DNA from: UBA1672 sp963977495
GTDB lineage: Bacteria; Pseudomonadota; Alphaproteobacteria; Micavibrionales; Micavibrionaceae
Assembly (NCBI GenBank): GCA_963977495.1
Contig: CAXBOT010000001.1
Span: 1,383,037 to 1,447,036 of the forward strand
Direction: 5' to 3'
DNA length: 64,000 nt
Of this stretch, positions 25,959 through 35,061 are shown piece by piece. Both the position numbers and the translations under genes were made by a program. Position 1 is the first letter of the stretch; each line of letters opens with the position of its first letter. Under the pieces are notes generated by a model, which saw only the letters and a list, made by a program, of their open reading frames with translations, did no database searches and was not told where the DNA came from.

Positions 25959-26091
25959 GTCTTCCCCTTACATTTTTCATTCTTATTGAGCGTGCTAATG
26001 ACATTAGTGCGCTTAGTCTGCATTTTCCATCATCGATAAGCATGCACCTCTCCCCCTCTTCCGTAATTTTGAAGGTGGCGCAACGTAGAAC

Positions 26092-26127
26092 AAAAAAATA
26101 CCTCCACAAAAAAGGAGGTATTTTTTT
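26092..26127. terminator. Bidirectional intrinsic terminator
   Basis: A perfect 14-bp stem (26092-26105 with 26114-26127): seven A, TACCTCC, eight-base loop, GGAGGTA, seven T. It sits between two convergent genes (ends at 25958 and 26181) and supplies a T tract on both strands. Confidence 0.88.
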
Positions 26128-26180
26128 AAGTTCTCAAGGATGCACACAAAAATAATTCAGGCACACCCATAGAAATGTTT

Positions 26181-27092
26181 TTAATTGTTGGTCAAGGCAA
26201 CCGTCGCTATTTCTGCACTACCAGATGAAGATTTACCATCCCCACCACGGTTTACTTGAGATGAGCGTCTTGCTTCTTGTCTGATATAATATTCCTTATA
26301 TGCTGCAAGCTCTGTTCCGCGCGATTGTTCGATTTCATCTTCATACGCCTTATATTCATCATAAGTATAAAGATGAGCCCCTTCCGCGAAGCTCAAAACC
26401 ATCCAATCTTCTAACTCGTTCATAGTCGAAATATAATGACCGTCTTTTCTCATCGCAGCCGGTACATCATTAATCGCCAAGATAATATCATCAACCTCAA
26501 CCGGGATACCAATGTATGTTTCATTACCAGCCGCATCTGGGGGTCCTGTCCAAGGCTTACGATCTGTGGGGTCATAGGCAATCGGTATAATACCAACAAC
26601 GCGCGCGCCGTATAGCTCCGCTGCGCCTTTTATGCCGTGCTCCTTATCACCAAGCATGATTTCTGTCACGCGGCGGTGTATATCACGAAGATGCTCAGAC
26701 GGCCAATTATCCATTCTGCTGTCAACAACAACACCAATATACACGCCGGCCTTATTGGAATCCGCAGCCCTGTCATTTAGAACATGAAAGGCCTCAAAAT
26801 CAATCGGCTTCGTCAGTAATTTTACTGGCAGAAACTGCCCTTGTGCGGCTCTGTCTTTAATCATATCAGGTGAATATTCAAAGCTCAATTTTGACTTTGG
26901 CACACCAAGAGAGGTCATCATCGCGTCGCCTGATACGCCTGTCGATGCGCTATCTTGGACCACTTGCACCGTATTCTCTTGATGATCTGCACGATTTTCT
27001 AAATGCGCATCTTGTGCCATTGCCGCAGTAGATATACCTGCCGCCGCAATCGCTGTCGCGATGGTCATTTTTATATCTCTCATAATAGGCAT
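26181..27092 (-). CDS. Exported protein of unknown function with PDZ-like segment
   Basis: A 303-residue protein. The ATG at 27092 was chosen because AGGGG lies eight bases upstream; an upstream in-frame extension of nine codons has no such site. A signal peptide is clear (KMTIATAIAAAGISTAAMAQDA, cleaved after AMA). The middle segment GAAELYGARVVGIIPIAYDPTDR and VEVDDIILAINDVPAAMRKDG resembles the ligand-groove part of PDZ domains (a DIILAINDVP turn), but I cannot place it in a family. The C-terminus is charged and rich in Tyr, Glu and Arg (YTYDEYKAYEDEIEQSRG). It is transcribed from the same strand as the next gene but 147 bases separate them. Probably periplasmic. Confidence 0.75.
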   Translation of the reverse strand: MPIMRDIKMTIATAIAAAGISTAAMAQDAHLENRADHQENTVQVVQDSASTGVSGDAMMTSLGVPKSKLSFEYSPDMIKDRAAQGQFLPVKLLTKPIDFEAFHVLNDRAADSNKAGVYIGVVVDSRMDNWPSEHLRDIHRRVTEIMLGDKEHGIKGAAELYGARVVGIIPIAYDPTDRKPWTGPPDAAGNETYIGIPVEVDDIILAINDVPAAMRKDGHYISTMNELEDWMVLSFAEGAHLYTYDEYKAYEDEIEQSRGTELAAYKEYYIRQEARRSSQVNRGGDGKSSSGSAEIATVALTNN

Positions 27093-27239
27093 ATATATCC
27101 CCTGTCTTTTTATTATCACAATATTTTATCTTTATTTAGAAAAGAAGCTTAAAACTCTTTTCTTTTATGAATAAAGAATAACCATAGATATGTCAAATAT
27201 TTTACTTAGTATGCGCTGAAAACAAGCATCGCTTTCAGA

Positions 27240-27983
27240 TCAAAGAAAACACGCATAGACTACGCTGGTACCCACCTTAACGGCGTTATCATAACCACCG
27301 TCTTGAGCCGCCTTATACAACTTTCCCACCATGAACGGGACAACGTCTTTGCTCGAGCTATATGTCGTGCCAGTCATATCAGGCGTATTACCTTCATATT
27401 TATTCAAAACACCGTCAATTTTCTTGCGGTTTTTAATGGATTCCAGCGTATCCATCACAATCGTATTCAGTTGACCGCAAGACCCAAACTTCTGCTCCAT
27501 ATCATAGGCCTTGGAAGGATTTTCATCCGGAGTCGCGCCCTGCATACAATTCTGATAATCGGCCATTGTATCCAATCTGACCTGATTGATACCTTTTTCT
27601 CTGATCATCTCATATTGTTGCTTGAGGTAAGGCTCGATTATTTTCGACTGCGTCAATGCTTCCGGCTGCACACCTTCATGATATTTTTCAATCACCATGT
27701 TGGTAAAAGCCATCTTAATACTGCAGCCCTTTTGATCGTTGCCAAAGGCGAGTTTTCCAACATCGTGCGGTACAAATTCTTTTTTCCACGTTTCATAATC
27801 TTTGGGATCAAGATTCTGAACGCCATCATCACTGCTCTGGGCGTCTTCTAACGCTTTTTGACGCCCCTCTTCCTCGGTCATCTGCTTTTCAGTCTGCGCA
27901 TAAGATACAGACAAAACAGAGAAGGTCACAAAGGACATTCCGAGAATAAAAAAGCCAAATAGTTGTCGCGCGTTCATAAGCAT
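27240..27983 (-). CDS. Exported hypothetical protein
   Basis: A 247-residue protein with a signal peptide (LFGFFILGMSFVTFSVLSVSYAQ, cleavage after SYA) and a polar mature domain with four cysteines (KGCSIKM, QNCMQG, GSCGQLN, YACFL). These may form two disulfides in the periplasm. No family recognised. Two ATGs, at 27983 and 27977, could start it and neither has a ribosome binding site. Instead a near-consensus promoter (TTGTTC, 17 bases, TATAAT) ends only five bases before the first ATG, so the message may be leaderless. Confidence 0.75.
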   Translation of the reverse strand: MLMNARQLFGFFILGMSFVTFSVLSVSYAQTEKQMTEEEGRQKALEDAQSSDDGVQNLDPKDYETWKKEFVPHDVGKLAFGNDQKGCSIKMAFTNMVIEKYHEGVQPEALTQSKIIEPYLKQQYEMIREKGINQVRLDTMADYQNCMQGATPDENPSKAYDMEQKFGSCGQLNTIVMDTLESIKNRKKIDGVLNKYEGNTPDMTGTTYSSSKDVVPFMVGKLYKAAQDGGYDNAVKVGTSVVYACFL

Positions 27984-27988
27984 ACGTA

Positions 27989-28017
27989 ATTATAGTCATA
28001 CGGCGTATAAAGAACAA
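27989..28017 (-). promoter_or_regulatory. Sigma-70-type promoter abutting the 27983 start codon
   Basis: Minus strand: TTGTTC (28012-28017), 17-base spacer, perfect TATAAT (27989-27994). Transcription would begin about seven bases later, that is at the ATG itself. Confidence 0.6.
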
Positions 28018-28040
28018 GATTTATTGTATTTTTTAGAATT

Positions 28041-28880
28041 TTATTCGCCCCAGAAATGGTCGAGCACATCATTCGATGCGGCTATAAAATCAGGATTTAT
28101 AAGATCATCCTTGCCGACGCCATAGCGCAACGGATTGCCCTGCATATCCCTGATATCTCCACCCGCAGCCCGCAACAATGCGTGGCCTGCAGCAGTATCC
28201 CATTCGCATGTCGGGCCGAATCGCGGGTACAGATCGGCCTTACCGCTTGCAATCGTGCATATTTTAATGGAGCTGGCACGCCGCACAATTGTTGCAACTT
28301 TCAGGCCGTCCAAAAACTTATCCTGCGCGCTCGAATCACCGTAATAACCGCTCGACATAATCGTTAAGCCCTTTTTCGGCATTGTACGCGCCCGCAAATC
28401 CTTTTCCCGAGTGCTTTCCTCAAAAAAGCGCGACGCGTGCGCGTTCCCGTCCGTATCAAAAAAGCCGGAATACATTTCGCCCTTTTCGGGGGCATACACC
28501 ACACCCAGAACAGGTTCAGAATTATGGATCAATGCGATATTAACGGTGAAATCCCCCTCACCACGCACAAAGGCGCGCGTTCCGTCTAAGGGGTCAACCA
28601 GCCAGAAATATTCCTGCGCCTTAAGGTCTATGCGCCGACCCGACGCGTGTGATTCCTCACCAATGACCGGAATATCAGGCAGTACGGCAAGCAAACGCTC
28701 TTCGATCAACACTTCGGCTTCTTGATCGGCAAGGGTAACAGGCGAGCCATCGCCCTTTTGCGCCAATTTCATATCGCGCATACCCTCAAAATATTCAAGG
28801 ATCAGTTCCCCCGCTTCGACCGCAATGCGTTTAACAACGTTATTAAGCGCACTACGATGAGAGAGGAGTTTAGACGACAT
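28041..28880 (-). CDS. cysQ: 3'(2'),5'-bisphosphate nucleotidase
   Basis: Inositol-monophosphatase-superfamily enzyme that hydrolyses PAP (or PAPS) to AMP (or APS), removing an inhibitory by-product of sulfate assimilation. Metal-binding motifs are VIGEESHASG, DPLDGTRAFVRGEGDFTVNIALI and CEWDTAAGHALLRAAGG. Length from the ATG at 28880 is 279 residues, in family range; the frame extends 15 codons further, but the 28880 start (MSSKLLSHRSALNNVV) gives a normal N-terminus. It overlaps the end of cysNC by 11 bases and is the last gene of a cysD-cysNC-cysQ operon, which supports the PAP/PAPS role over a true inositol phosphatase. Confidence 0.93.
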   Translation of the reverse strand: MSSKLLSHRSALNNVVKRIAVEAGELILEYFEGMRDMKLAQKGDGSPVTLADQEAEVLIEERLLAVLPDIPVIGEESHASGRRIDLKAQEYFWLVDPLDGTRAFVRGEGDFTVNIALIHNSEPVLGVVYAPEKGEMYSGFFDTDGNAHASRFFEESTREKDLRARTMPKKGLTIMSSGYYGDSSAQDKFLDGLKVATIVRRASSIKICTIASGKADLYPRFGPTCEWDTAAGHALLRAAGGDIRDMQGNPLRYGVGKDDLINPDFIAASNDVLDHFWGE

Positions 28881-30858
28881 AATCGAGGATTTGCTCTTTC
28901 GCTTGGGCTGCATCAGACAAATCACCTAATGCGATTTGTTGTTCAATGTAGTCTACGAGTTGCTCGACACAAAAATCAATCCCGTTATGCTGTGCATCGA
29001 CGATTAATTCGGGATTTGCCGGAATTTCATACGGCGCGTCTGAATTAATCCCTGTGAAAGACTTTATTTCGCCTGCGCGCGCTTTTTGATAAATACCCGT
29101 ATTATCGCGCTGCTCACATGTTTTCAAATCAACCGATACATAGATCTCATGATAGAGCGCCGCCGCACGGTCACGGATCAATCGACGATCTGAGCGGTAT
29201 GGCGCAATAAAGGAACAAATAACCACCTGCCCCGCATTCGCCATCAATTCGGCGATATGCCCTGTACGGCGGATATTCTCTGCGCGATCTTCCGGCGTAA
29301 AGCTCAAATCTTTGTTGATACCGCTGCGTACATATCCGCTATCGACAACGACGACATTAATACCCTTTTCAAACAGAATCTTCTCCGCTGCCATCGCAAG
29401 CGTTGATTTCCCTGAGCCGGACAAACCCGACAGCCAGAAGATCCCGCCGCGATGCCCATTGCGCTTGGCACGTTCATCGTGGGAAATAATGTGATCAACC
29501 TGATGGATGTTCTGTGCCTTTGGCGCGTCGCGGCGTTGATCGGCATACCCGTCCATATTCAGCGCACCCCCACCAACAATGTCATAACCTTCATATACAA
29601 CCAAACGACCTAAACGCTCATTATCAGTATAGGGATCAATCGGCAACACATCACGCGCGCGGAATGTCACTTCTGCAACGGCGTTACGGACAACCTCGCC
29701 CGTTTGTGACGCATCGGCTAAATCCTGTGTATCAATGATCTTATCGATGGATTGCACAGACACCATGGCCTCATGCGTGCCATAGCGGATTTTATAACTG
29801 TTTCCGACCTTCAGCGGTTTATGCGCGAGCCAGAAAATACTGGCGCGAAACACATTCGACAACATTGGCGGCTTATCCGTGTGCGAGCCAATATGCCCGC
29901 GCTCCACGAATAAACGTTGATCGAGCGTAATACCGATTGATTCACCAGGGCGTGCCTCGACCTTATCGGAATCCTCAGGCCAGACCTCTATCGACTCGAC
30001 TGTGGCAACCTCATTGCCGGGGGAGAACATAACCTGATCGCCTTTGCGCAAAATACCGGTTTCCACGCGCCCAACGATTACGCGCTGCTCACCAAAACGA
30101 TAAACATCCTGCACAGGAAAGCGCAAAGGAAGCGCGATGGGCTGCGGCGCAACTTCAAAGCTATCCAACACATCGATCAGGTTTTTACCCTCATACCATT
30201 CCATGCCTTTGCCGCGATTGGCAATCATGTCACCATGACGCGCAGAAATCGGCACGATAAAGCGCGGCGTTATACCGATGGACGATAAATAGTCCTTCAC
30301 CTCTGCCGATACCTTGGCGTAGGCTTCGGGTGCATGGCCGACCATATCCATTTTGTTAATCACCACCGCAATTTGCTTTAGCCCTAATAAGTGCAACAAA
30401 TAAGCATGGCGGCGCGTTTGTTCCTGAACGCCTTCTGTACCGTCAACAACAAGAATCGCCGCATCCGCCGCCGCCGCGCCTGAAATCATATTTTTCAAAA
30501 ACTCACGGTGACCGGGCGCATCAATAATGACGTAGTCGCGCTCCTCAGTTGAAAACCAAATTTGTGTGGAATCAATCGTGACCGCCTGATCGCGCTCTGC
30601 CTGAAAAGAATCGAGCACAAATGACCATTCCAGCGCGTCCGTACCGCGGCGCTTACAAATCTCTTGTAATTCCTCATACTTACCCGCAGGCAGAGAATCC
30701 GTATCATAAAGCAAGCGACCAATCAGCGTAGATTTCCCATGATCCACATGCCCGACAATCACAACGCGCAACGGATGCGCCGCATTTTGTTTTCTACGGC
30801 CCTTTGCAAAATACTGCTCTGTGCCTGTTTCAAGTGTTTGTATATTTACATTTGTCAT
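28870..30858 (-). CDS. cysN/C: Bifunctional sulfate adenylyltransferase subunit 1 / adenylylsulfate kinase
   Basis: Fusion of 662 residues. The first about 450 residues are the GTPase subunit of ATP sulfurylase: GHVDHGKSTLIGRLLYDTDSLP (G1), DAPGHREFLKNMI (G3), NKMDMVG (G4), then EF-Tu-like beta barrels (GRVETGILRKGDQV). From about residue 470 comes an APS kinase domain with Walker A WLSGLSGSGKSTLA and the FTPEDRAENIRR segment. The first part, with CysD, makes APS from sulfate and ATP driven by GTP hydrolysis; the second phosphorylates APS to PAPS. It follows cysD by 11 bases on the same strand. Because the CysH in this window has the iron-sulfur motifs of APS reductases, the kinase may serve sulfation or a dual-substrate reductase. 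Confidence 0.96.
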   Translation of the reverse strand: MTNVNIQTLETGTEQYFAKGRRKQNAAHPLRVVIVGHVDHGKSTLIGRLLYDTDSLPAGKYEELQEICKRRGTDALEWSFVLDSFQAERDQAVTIDSTQIWFSTEERDYVIIDAPGHREFLKNMISGAAAADAAILVVDGTEGVQEQTRRHAYLLHLLGLKQIAVVINKMDMVGHAPEAYAKVSAEVKDYLSSIGITPRFIVPISARHGDMIANRGKGMEWYEGKNLIDVLDSFEVAPQPIALPLRFPVQDVYRFGEQRVIVGRVETGILRKGDQVMFSPGNEVATVESIEVWPEDSDKVEARPGESIGITLDQRLFVERGHIGSHTDKPPMLSNVFRASIFWLAHKPLKVGNSYKIRYGTHEAMVSVQSIDKIIDTQDLADASQTGEVVRNAVAEVTFRARDVLPIDPYTDNERLGRLVVYEGYDIVGGGALNMDGYADQRRDAPKAQNIHQVDHIISHDERAKRNGHRGGIFWLSGLSGSGKSTLAMAAEKILFEKGINVVVVDSGYVRSGINKDLSFTPEDRAENIRRTGHIAELMANAGQVVICSFIAPYRSDRRLIRDRAAALYHEIYVSVDLKTCEQRDNTGIYQKARAGEIKSFTGINSDAPYEIPANPELIVDAQHNGIDFCVEQLVDYIEQQIALGDLSDAAQAKEQILDYVV

Positions 30859-30869
30859 TTTATTAAACC

Positions 30870-31685
30870 CTACATATATCCTGCGGCGCGCAGACGCTCG
30901 AAACTGTCTTCTGTTTCAGTGTCCATGGAACGGCCTGCACGTTCTGACGTGTTGGTTGTTTCCAGTTCTTCAATAATCTCTTCAATCGTGGAGGCATTGC
31001 TCTCCACGGGGAAGGTCAGGTTTTTCTCACCCAATGAGCGGTAACGCATCATTTTGCCTGTTTTCTCATCCTTTTGCGCCAGATAGAGCGGGCAAAACGG
31101 GATGCCTTCGCGCAAGTGATAGCGCCAGATGTCAATTTCCGTCCAATGCAAGATCGGATGAATGCGCAAATGCGCGCCTTCGGGGAATTCGGTTTTATAT
31201 TGATCCCAAAATTCAGGTGGCTGGTCTTTGAAGTCCCACGCCCCGTCAACAGTGCGCGGCGAGAAGACACGCTCCTTCGCGCGCAAGCCCTGCTCATCGC
31301 GGCGAATACCGCCTGTAATGCCCTTAAAGCCCTGCTCCTTCATCAAAATCTTAAGCCCTTCCGTCTTACGCATTGCAGAGCGCGTATTGGGCGGCAAAGT
31401 TTGATCCATATCCTCTTCGGGCGGGCATGGCTGGTTAATGCAGTTCAAGCCCCATTCATCAATCAAACGATCACGGAATGCATAGACTTCGTCCATTTCC
31501 ATGCCCGTATCCAACAAACACACCGGAAACGGCACGCGCCCCAAAAAGGCTTTGCGCACCATCCACAGCATTGCCGTAGAATCTTTACCGATTGACCACA
31601 TCATCCCCATCGGATTGATACGGTTATAGGCCTCGCGGATGATATAAACTGTTTTGGCTTCAAGCTCATCAAGATAGCTATACAC
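30870..31685 (-). CDS. cysD: Sulfate adenylyltransferase subunit 2
   Basis: ATP-pyrophosphatase-family subunit that adenylates sulfate to APS. The 271-residue product has the PP-loop MMWSIGKDSTAMLWMVRKAF, the segment FPVCLLDTGMEMDEVY, and the conserved GIRRDEQGLRAKERVFSPR and HPILHWTEIDIWRY. It ends in RSMDTETEDSFERLRAAGYM, as CysD proteins typically do. I chose the GTG at 31685 (MYSYLDELEAKTVYII), with GAAGGA about ten bases upstream. It leads the cysD-cysNC-cysQ operon. The 117 bases upstream hold AT-rich sequence but no pattern I can assign to a specific regulator. Confidence 0.96.
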   Translation of the reverse strand: MYSYLDELEAKTVYIIREAYNRINPMGMMWSIGKDSTAMLWMVRKAFLGRVPFPVCLLDTGMEMDEVYAFRDRLIDEWGLNCINQPCPPEEDMDQTLPPNTRSAMRKTEGLKILMKEQGFKGITGGIRRDEQGLRAKERVFSPRTVDGAWDFKDQPPEFWDQYKTEFPEGAHLRIHPILHWTEIDIWRYHLREGIPFCPLYLAQKDEKTGKMMRYRSLGEKNLTFPVESNASTIEEIIEELETTNTSERAGRSMDTETEDSFERLRAAGYM

Positions 31686-31802
31686 GGCACTTTTTCCTTC
31701 TGCACAAAATACATTTTTTATATGTAATTTTATAAACTGTATGATTTTTTACAGGTGTATACAGCAAGTAATCAAGGTTATGCAATATACAAAAAAATAT
31801 TG

Positions 31803-32444
31803 TTATATTTTCGTGGGGACATAAACCAAACGATAGGTCTGCGACAAATCCTTTGCATCAACCAACGTATCCGCATCAAGATTTTCATTCAAATGCGCGA
31901 CAGCCCTTTGCGCTTCTCCCACCCCTTGCGCGGCAGCACACACAAACCAAGCATAAGCGCGCTGTGTATTTTTCAAGGTGCCCTCACCTCTCAAATATTT
32001 CAGAGCCACATTATATTGTGCATATTTATGCCCCGCCTTCGCCGCCCTCTCCCACCATTGGATGGCCTGCTTATCACTGCGCGTGACACCGTCACCCCTC
32101 GCATATTTAACACCAAGATTATATTGTGACGGTGCATGACCGCCTTGCGCGGCCTTTTCCCACCACTTCACAGCAAGGGCGCTGTCTTGCACGACACCCT
32201 CCCCCTTGGCATAGATATCACCAAGCTGCGCTTGCGCCTCGGCATCACCAGCGTTTGCGCGCACTTCCAAATCTTTGATTTCTTGAGATACAGCGAGCGG
32301 AACGTCAGCCACGGCCTCCACGCTCATTGAATTATCAGGAATAACCGCCTGATGATCGTCAGCAGAATCGCTCTCCTGCGCGTGTAACGGCGCAGAAAAA
32401 ACGATAAAAACCACAATGATCAGTTTAAAAACAGAGCGCATCAC
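31803..32444 (-). CDS. Exported Sel1-like repeat protein
   Basis: A 213-residue protein with a signal peptide (SVFKLIIVVFIVFSAPLHAQ, cleavage after LHA) and three to four Sel1-type tetratricopeptide-like repeats: GDAEAQAQLGDIYAKGEGVVQD, GHAPSQYNLGVKYARGDGV, GHKYAQYNVALKYLRGEG and a fourth degenerate GVGEAQRAVAHL. Sel1 repeats form alpha solenoids that mediate protein contacts, often in the periplasm or in regulation of envelope processes. Either GTG at 32444 or ATG at 32441 could start it; AAAGGA lies 8-11 bases upstream. The partner protein is unknown. It lies between cysD and ugd on the same strand but is not obviously in either operon. Confidence 0.85.
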   Translation of the reverse strand: MMRSVFKLIIVVFIVFSAPLHAQESDSADDHQAVIPDNSMSVEAVADVPLAVSQEIKDLEVRANAGDAEAQAQLGDIYAKGEGVVQDSALAVKWWEKAAQGGHAPSQYNLGVKYARGDGVTRSDKQAIQWWERAAKAGHKYAQYNVALKYLRGEGTLKNTQRAYAWFVCAAAQGVGEAQRAVAHLNENLDADTLVDAKDLSQTYRLVYVPTKI

Positions 32445-32513
32445 ACTGAATTTCCTTTATTGATAAAGAAAAACGCAGTCATAACAGATACACAAGCGAC
32501 AATAGAAACGCCC

Positions 32514-33860
32514 TTAAGCTGCGTCTTCAACGCGCCCTTGAGTAGCGCCACTTTGCTGCGTCCGCCCGATAGACACGTAATTAAATCCCTTACCCTGCAC
32601 ATCTTCGGGCATATAGATATTACGCAAATCCACCAACGTGTTGCCCGCCATAACGCTCGCAATACGCGCAAGGTCTAATGCGCGGAACTCATTCCATTCG
32701 GTCACAATCGCCAGAACATCAGCATCTTGCGCAACCTCGTATGAGTTTTTGCACCATGTCACGTCATCCATCATTTCCTTGGCGGCGTCCATAGATTCAG
32801 GATCATAAGCATAGACCACTGCGCCAGCTTGCTGAAGCACGGGTACAATCGTCAATGCAGGGGCATCACGCATATCATCAGTGTTCGGCTTGAACGCCAC
32901 ACCAAGAATACCAATTTTCTTACCGCGCACATCACCACCGGCGGCTTCGATAATTTTATCCGCCATCCGCGCCTTGCGGTCTTCGTTAACCGAAACAACC
33001 GTTTCAACGATGCGTTGCGGCGCGCCGTATTTTTGTCCTGCGCGCGTTAATGCCAATGTATCCTTTGGAAAACATGACCCGCCATAGCCGGGACCTGCAT
33101 GCAAAAACTTTGCGCCAATACGACCATCAAGCCCGATGCCCTTTGCGACATGCTGAACATCCGCGCCGACTTGCTCACACAAATCTGCGATTTCGTTGAT
33201 GAATGTAATCTTTGTCGCCAAAAATGCATTCGCGGCATATTTGATGATTTCTGCCGTTTCGCGCTTGGTGAACAAAATCGGCGTTTCATTAATATATAAC
33301 GGGCGGTACACCTCGCGCATAACGTCTTGCGCCTTTTTCGATGATGTCCCGACAACCACACGATCAGGGCGCATAAAGTCATCAATCGCCGCACCTTCAC
33401 GCAAAAATTCAGGGTTTGACGCCACATTAAAATCAGCATCAGGATTTTCCGCGCGCATGATTTCCTCAACCTCGCGCCCCGTTCCGACAGGCACCGTGGA
33501 TTTATTGACCACAACGGTATAGCCCTCAAGATTTTGCGCAATCTCACGCGCTGCGCCGTGAACAAAGGAGAGATCCGCATCACGGCAATATCTGCGTGAA
33601 GGCGTACCCACCGCAATAAAGACAGCGTCACAGCCCTTTACAGCCTGCTTGATATCCGTTGTAAATTCAATGCGTCCCGCGTCGATTTGTCGCTTGAGCA
33701 AATCTTCCAGACCAGGTTCATAAATCGGAACCTCACCATTTTTAAGGCGCTCAATCTTGCTTGCATCTTTATCGACACAAATCACAGTATGACCGAATTC
33801 CGCAAAACATGTTCCCGATACAAGGCCAACATACCCTGTTCCTACCATTCCAATGCGCAT
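32514..33860 (-). CDS. ugd: UDP-glucose 6-dehydrogenase
   Basis: NAD-dependent oxidation of UDP-glucose to UDP-glucuronate, a precursor of surface polysaccharides and modified lipid A. The 448-residue protein begins with the Rossmann motif IGMVGTGYVGLVSGTCFAEFGH. It has VGTPSR, the STVPVGT segment, FLREGAAIDDFMRPDRVVVG, KYAANAFLATKITFINEIADLCE, and the catalytic-cysteine loop GPGYGGSCFPKDTLAL. The C-terminal NAD-binding portion (GKKIGILGVAFKPNTDDMRDAP) is also present. Length and order match bacterial Ugd. The short tail ends RTQQSGATQGRVEDAA. No adjacent glycosyltransferase is seen. Confidence 0.96.
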   Translation of the reverse strand: MRIGMVGTGYVGLVSGTCFAEFGHTVICVDKDASKIERLKNGEVPIYEPGLEDLLKRQIDAGRIEFTTDIKQAVKGCDAVFIAVGTPSRRYCRDADLSFVHGAAREIAQNLEGYTVVVNKSTVPVGTGREVEEIMRAENPDADFNVASNPEFLREGAAIDDFMRPDRVVVGTSSKKAQDVMREVYRPLYINETPILFTKRETAEIIKYAANAFLATKITFINEIADLCEQVGADVQHVAKGIGLDGRIGAKFLHAGPGYGGSCFPKDTLALTRAGQKYGAPQRIVETVVSVNEDRKARMADKIIEAAGGDVRGKKIGILGVAFKPNTDDMRDAPALTIVPVLQQAGAVVYAYDPESMDAAKEMMDDVTWCKNSYEVAQDADVLAIVTEWNEFRALDLARIASVMAGNTLVDLRNIYMPEDVQGKGFNYVSIGRTQQSGATQGRVEDAA

Positions 33861-34104
33861 TTGAGGCTCCTCTTTTATAGCGTATTTATAGCGTAAAACT
33901 CATATCGTTGGGAAACTAAACGATTTTAAGACACATGGAAAGCCTGTAAACGCGCAATTTTAAACATTGTTTTAACGCATTGGGATTACACTTAAAGATG
34001 AATGCACCGCGCATCACAAAAATCAGTGGTAAATGCTTTGATTTTTTCCTATTATCCCGCATAAGTTTTTATAATAAAGTTGAATATACAAGGATCTATT
34101 ACGA

Positions 34105-34893
34105 ATGGCTGATACAAAGAAAACCGAAGACAAAAGCAAAAAATCTGACGGCGAAGCGGCGAGCCTTCCCTTGTTTTATCAAAAACCAATTCCGCTTGAT
34201 GCGAAAAAACACGGCAAGCTCTCATTGAAAAAGAATTTCGGGTTTAACTTCACCAAAGGTGTGAACGCCGTTCCGATCAACATGATTGAAATGCCGCAAA
34301 TCTGCCATTACTACCCCATCGCCTTCAGCCCCGATGAAAATGCAACACCCGTGGCTATATTGGGTCTTCGTGACAATGAAAACTTGTTTATGGATACCAA
34401 CGGTAATTGGGATGAAACAGCTTATATTCCGGCTTATATCAGACGCTACCCCTTTATCTTTTCGGAAATACCGAACAGCGACCAGTTGACCTTATGTGTT
34501 GATAACGTCCCCGAAGTCATTGAAGAAAGTACCAATCAACCGTTCTTTGACGCCGAAGGCGCACCGAGCGACCTTGCGAAAAATGCGCTGGATTTTTGCA
34601 AATCCTATCACGCTGCCGCACAACAAACGCTTGATTTCAGCAAAGCCTTAGCGCAAAGCGGACTACTCATTGAGCGCGAAGCACAAATCAATGTTGCCGG
34701 TAACCGTAGAATCAATTTCTCAGGCTTCCGCATTATCGACGAAACAAAATTATCCGAACTGGATGACGACACATTCCTAGAATGGCGCGCCAAAGGCTGG
34801 TTGCCGATTCTCTACGCGCATTTATTTTCCGGTGCGCAATGGGCACGCCTAACGCGTTTATTGAATATGCGCCTCGAAAAAGAAGCAGCTTAG
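34105..34893 (+). CDS. SapC-family protein
   Basis: A 262-residue protein matching the SapC family (named from S-layer-associated Campylobacter proteins; common in proteobacteria, function unclear). Recognisable segments are PLFYQKPIPLDAKKHGKLSLK, ICHYYPIAFSPDENATPVAILGLRDNENLFMD, YIPAYIRRYPFIF, and the late LLIEREAQINVAGNR. No signal peptide. The first 25 residues are Lys/Asp-rich and disordered. AAGGATC lies before the ATG. Followed by a dyad at 34932 and an HTH protein gene. Cytoplasmic location is inferred. Confidence 0.88.
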   Translation: MADTKKTEDKSKKSDGEAASLPLFYQKPIPLDAKKHGKLSLKKNFGFNFTKGVNAVPINMIEMPQICHYYPIAFSPDENATPVAILGLRDNENLFMDTNGNWDETAYIPAYIRRYPFIFSEIPNSDQLTLCVDNVPEVIEESTNQPFFDAEGAPSDLAKNALDFCKSYHAAAQQTLDFSKALAQSGLLIEREAQINVAGNRRINFSGFRIIDETKLSELDDDTFLEWRAKGWLPILYAHLFSGAQWARLTRLLNMRLEKEAA

Positions 34894-34931
34894 TTTCGAA
34901 ACACCCTATAGTATAAGTAAAAACACTCAAC

Positions 34932-34951
34932 GTATCAGTATGTTGATACGA
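34932..34951. promoter_or_regulatory. Inverted repeat upstream of the HTH-protein gene
   Basis: CGTATCA-GTATGT-TGATACG is a perfect 7-bp dyad with a six-base spacer and no T tract, so it looks more like an operator than a terminator. A TTGAAC (34987) and GATAAC (35009) pair, 16 bases apart, lies between it and the HTH gene. It may be the binding site of that protein. Confidence 0.4.
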
Positions 34952-35061
34952 ATTGTGGATAGATACCCTGATTAGCATTATCAATCTTGAACTTTGTTAT
35001 TAAGCCATGATAACACTGGATATAGATCATTTTTCACTTCAAGAAACGAACGAGGAAAGTC

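Noticed and set aside
31783..31802. CAATAT/ATATTG hairpin after the Sel1 gene as terminator
   Set aside because: Only six weak A:T pairs and no clean T tract; too likely by chance in AT-rich DNA.
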